A stretch of 60,000 nucleotides of DNA from Hydractinia symbiolongicarpus (lineage: Eukaryota > Cnidaria > Hydrozoa > Anthoathecata > Hydractiniidae), in the NCBI RefSeq assembly GCF_029227915.1, contig NC_079883.1:2916001-2976000 (forward strand), read 5' to 3'. A program made the position numbers and the translations under genes. Within the stretch, counting starts at the first letter, position 1. The number at the start of each line of letters is the position of its first letter. Shown piece by piece: positions 57,636 to 60,000 of the stretch. Under the pieces are notes generated by a model, which saw only the letters and a list, made by a program, of their open reading frames with translations, was not told where the DNA came from and ran no database searches.

Positions 57636-60000
57636 AATGTTGGAAACATCTGGCTCTTAAATTAGAGTTATTTTAATATTTTACAAAAATTATGAAATAC
57701 TTTTCGCAAGAACTAATTTTCGTGACCTCCCAAAAAATTTATTCTGCTACAAATAATCCCGACATACAAATTAGCGATATGTGGGTTAGTGAGGCCAGGA
57801 ATATTGACAAAATATATCAGAATTGTATATACAAATGAAATTTTAATATTAATTGTATTTATATGTATAAATAAACCCTTTTTGACATGCCAGACGATAA
57901 ACGTTCAGTTATGAACAGTGTCACATAACATCTACACAACTTCGTTCTTAGTTTTTTATTTAAGCGAAAAAGTTTATGATCAACTTTCTGGTATGGTCAA
58001 TTTTAGGTTTTATTTTTAGTAAGTTTTAATTTTTAGATGTTTGTGTAATTATTTTAATTCGTAAAATAATTCTTTCAATTTTAATCGTGCAATTCGTTTT
58101 CTTCGCGTAGACAGATAACAATATATTTATTTTTGTCTCATAACTTTACCTAGAACTAGCAAGACATGCGTCTAAAATGTCGTAATGCTAGATTTAGGCT
58201 AATTTCTGATGGCCTGCCTCCGCCATCATCTTCGTTAAAATTGTTTCGCAACGTAACATTCCAGTTTTATGGTAACAAACTGTTAAAAACATACAGATTT
58301 AACCCTGACTATTTCAAGTATGGCTTTTAGCTTTCACAATCATACCACTATCATAAAAATACGCCATTTTAAGATTATAAGATTTGCGAGCTCGAAGGAA
58401 TCACAAGTCGCTCATACCTGGTGGACAACATATTACTAACCTGGTATTCAGGATCAACTTGAATGTGATTAATCTCTATAAATTCGCGAGGTTTTCTGTT
58501 TTATTTGTATCAGTAATGATCATAAATGACTTTTTTATAATACTTATCGCATTAATGCAAAACGATAATACCTTCCTAACAATAACAACGATTCTTCCCA
58601 TATTTAAAAATAAACTGAAGTATTTGTTCGTGCCAGATTTTTGCAGGAAGAAATGTCTCCTATTTTTTCTTAAAAGCAAAATTTTGATGTTTAAAATCAT
58701 GTTAGCGATTTTCTGGATTTTAGAATTTTGGTCTGTTAATTACTAAAAGTTTCAGATTACTTGCAACTACATTCAGATTGAATTTTTTTGTACATTAGGT
58801 ATTTTACAGACCAATATGGAAATTTACCTTCTGGTCTGTATAATACACGTCAATCACGTTGTTGAGTTAAAAATACTGTTACCTGTTGATATTTAAATTT
58901 GATAGTTAGTTTAAACAATATTTAACGATATCCACATTACCCCTACTACAAGGCACAAACCAAGTGTATTATCAAAGGCGGCCAATTAAATAAATGACTT
59001 AAGGAGGAATAACATTTACAGCAATAAATATTGGATGACGACAGCAATTAACCGTCTTTATGCAAAGAAGTTTTTTTTAAAAAAATAATGTATAAGATCA
59101 TGTGGTTTTGATGAGTTTAAAGATTTTGATAACGTCAGCAAAGACCCGCCAGTCACAAGAAAATCTTATTAGAAATTTGTGTAGCAGTTAATTCCATGTA
59201 GACTTCAGAACGCTGAGCAAAATAATTCATCGAATAATGAGATTATGCCGAAAAGTTAAAAGATCTGTCGATGATAAAACGATTTGGTTGGCCCAGCTTT
59301 GGTGCATATGCACGATGTTGGTCTCCGGTGACCCTGTAGAAGTTGACTGTCAGTTATTTCCACCCGTTTCCAAGTTATTTGGCATGAAAGCTATATTCTC
59401 AATGCAATGGCTTCACTAATTTTAACATAAATACTGACAGATGCGTTTTTAGCTATTTCAAAGGAAAGCACATCGACTTTGCCTTTTACAGATAAACACT
59501 TCCGCTTTGTCTTTTTAAAGACGGACATGCAGACCTAGCGTATTATTACATTAAACTGGTTATTAGCCCGTAAAAGAATCCATCTGCCAGCTTAATTTTT
59601 TTCCGTCGTACATATTTCCCGCATCGGTTTTTTTGCTCAGCTGTTAACATGAAGTTATTAAATTATTCTGTGGCCGATCCAAAAGAAAGTATTTTAAACA
59701 TAATACAGCTTTGTTATAACTGTGTGTAGCTTTGAAGTAAACTTAAAATGAAAGACAACTCTTATAAATGATATACAGATCAGTAGGTTTCCTAGGTTTG
59801 CTGATGCGTTATTTCACTCAAAGCAAAAATAATTTCGCAAATACTATTTGTGTTTATATTACAAAATAAATTCAAATATATTCTTCATTAATTACAACAA
59901 TACAAAATTTTATCAAAACCTATTTTTTTAGACGAAAATAACTCTCCTTTAATCCGAACCAAATTGGATCAACACACTTTCGTTTTCCAGTCCTTCGCAG
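57636..60000. other. 3' flank of Dicer, no further gene seen
   Basis: AT-rich sequence. Frames at 58384-58746 (+), 58476-58700 (-) and 59237-59419 (+) have chance-like composition and no family resemblance. I found no RNA gene or repeat unit. Confidence 0.5.
57870..57875 (+). terminator. Candidate Dicer polyadenylation signal
   Basis: AATAAA 235 bp after the Dicer stop codon. The position suits a short 3' UTR; the AT-rich background makes it only suggestive. Confidence 0.4.

Noticed and set aside
58384-58746. 120-codon hydrophobic frame after Dicer
   Set aside because: Phe/Ile/Leu-rich composition typical of AT-rich noncoding sequence; overlaps another chance frame on the opposite strand.

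Overview
This is a window from an animal nuclear genome: AT-rich, intron-dense, with GT-AG introns, TTAA-targeting MITEs, tRNA-derived SINEs and many minisatellites. The proteins are clearly metazoan. An early-branching animal, most likely a cnidarian, fits best; that is inference from gene style, and the species cannot be fixed from the sequence alone.

Three conserved genes lie on the + strand, in this order. (1) About 724-27891 is the middle and C-terminal part of UNC79, the large auxiliary subunit of the NALCN sodium-leak channel complex. I placed 33 exons, about 1,910 codons; the N-terminus lies off the left edge. (2) 29356-35260 is a complete 13-exon SIRT2-type NAD-dependent deacylase of 356 residues. 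(3) 44529-57635 is a complete 13-exon Dicer of 1,552 residues with intact helicase, PAZ, paired RNase III and dsRBD parts. I joined exons by hand with phase checking. SIRT2 and Dicer close without conflict; UNC79 has one junction (exon 11 to 12) whose phases do not agree.

The gaps are 27892-29355 (short, mostly featureless, one transposon-like relic), 35261-44480 (a repeat island) and 57636-60000 (no gene seen). The island holds a TTAA MITE, tRNA-like SINE pieces and a 2.2 kb DNA transposon (41295-43494) with matching ends and a 5-bp target duplication. The transposon carries a two-exon, OTU-like gene on the minus strand, whose intron is occupied by a SINE.

The most unusual pattern is in the introns. 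In three unrelated genes (UNC79 exon 28, SIRT2 exon 7, Dicer exon 9) the 3' splice site together with the first bases of the exon is duplicated upstream inside the intron, up to several copies in Dicer. Two larger intronic minisatellites also repeat acceptor-like TTTAAGTAG or TTTAG/TCTAG motifs: a 24-bp unit repeated about 59 times in the last UNC79 intron, with higher-order structure, and a 34-bp unit in SIRT2 intron 2. Other points are a 175-bp-arm inverted repeat of tRNA-like sequence, two hammerhead-ribozyme-like motifs, and interstitial telomere-like repeats inside Dicer.
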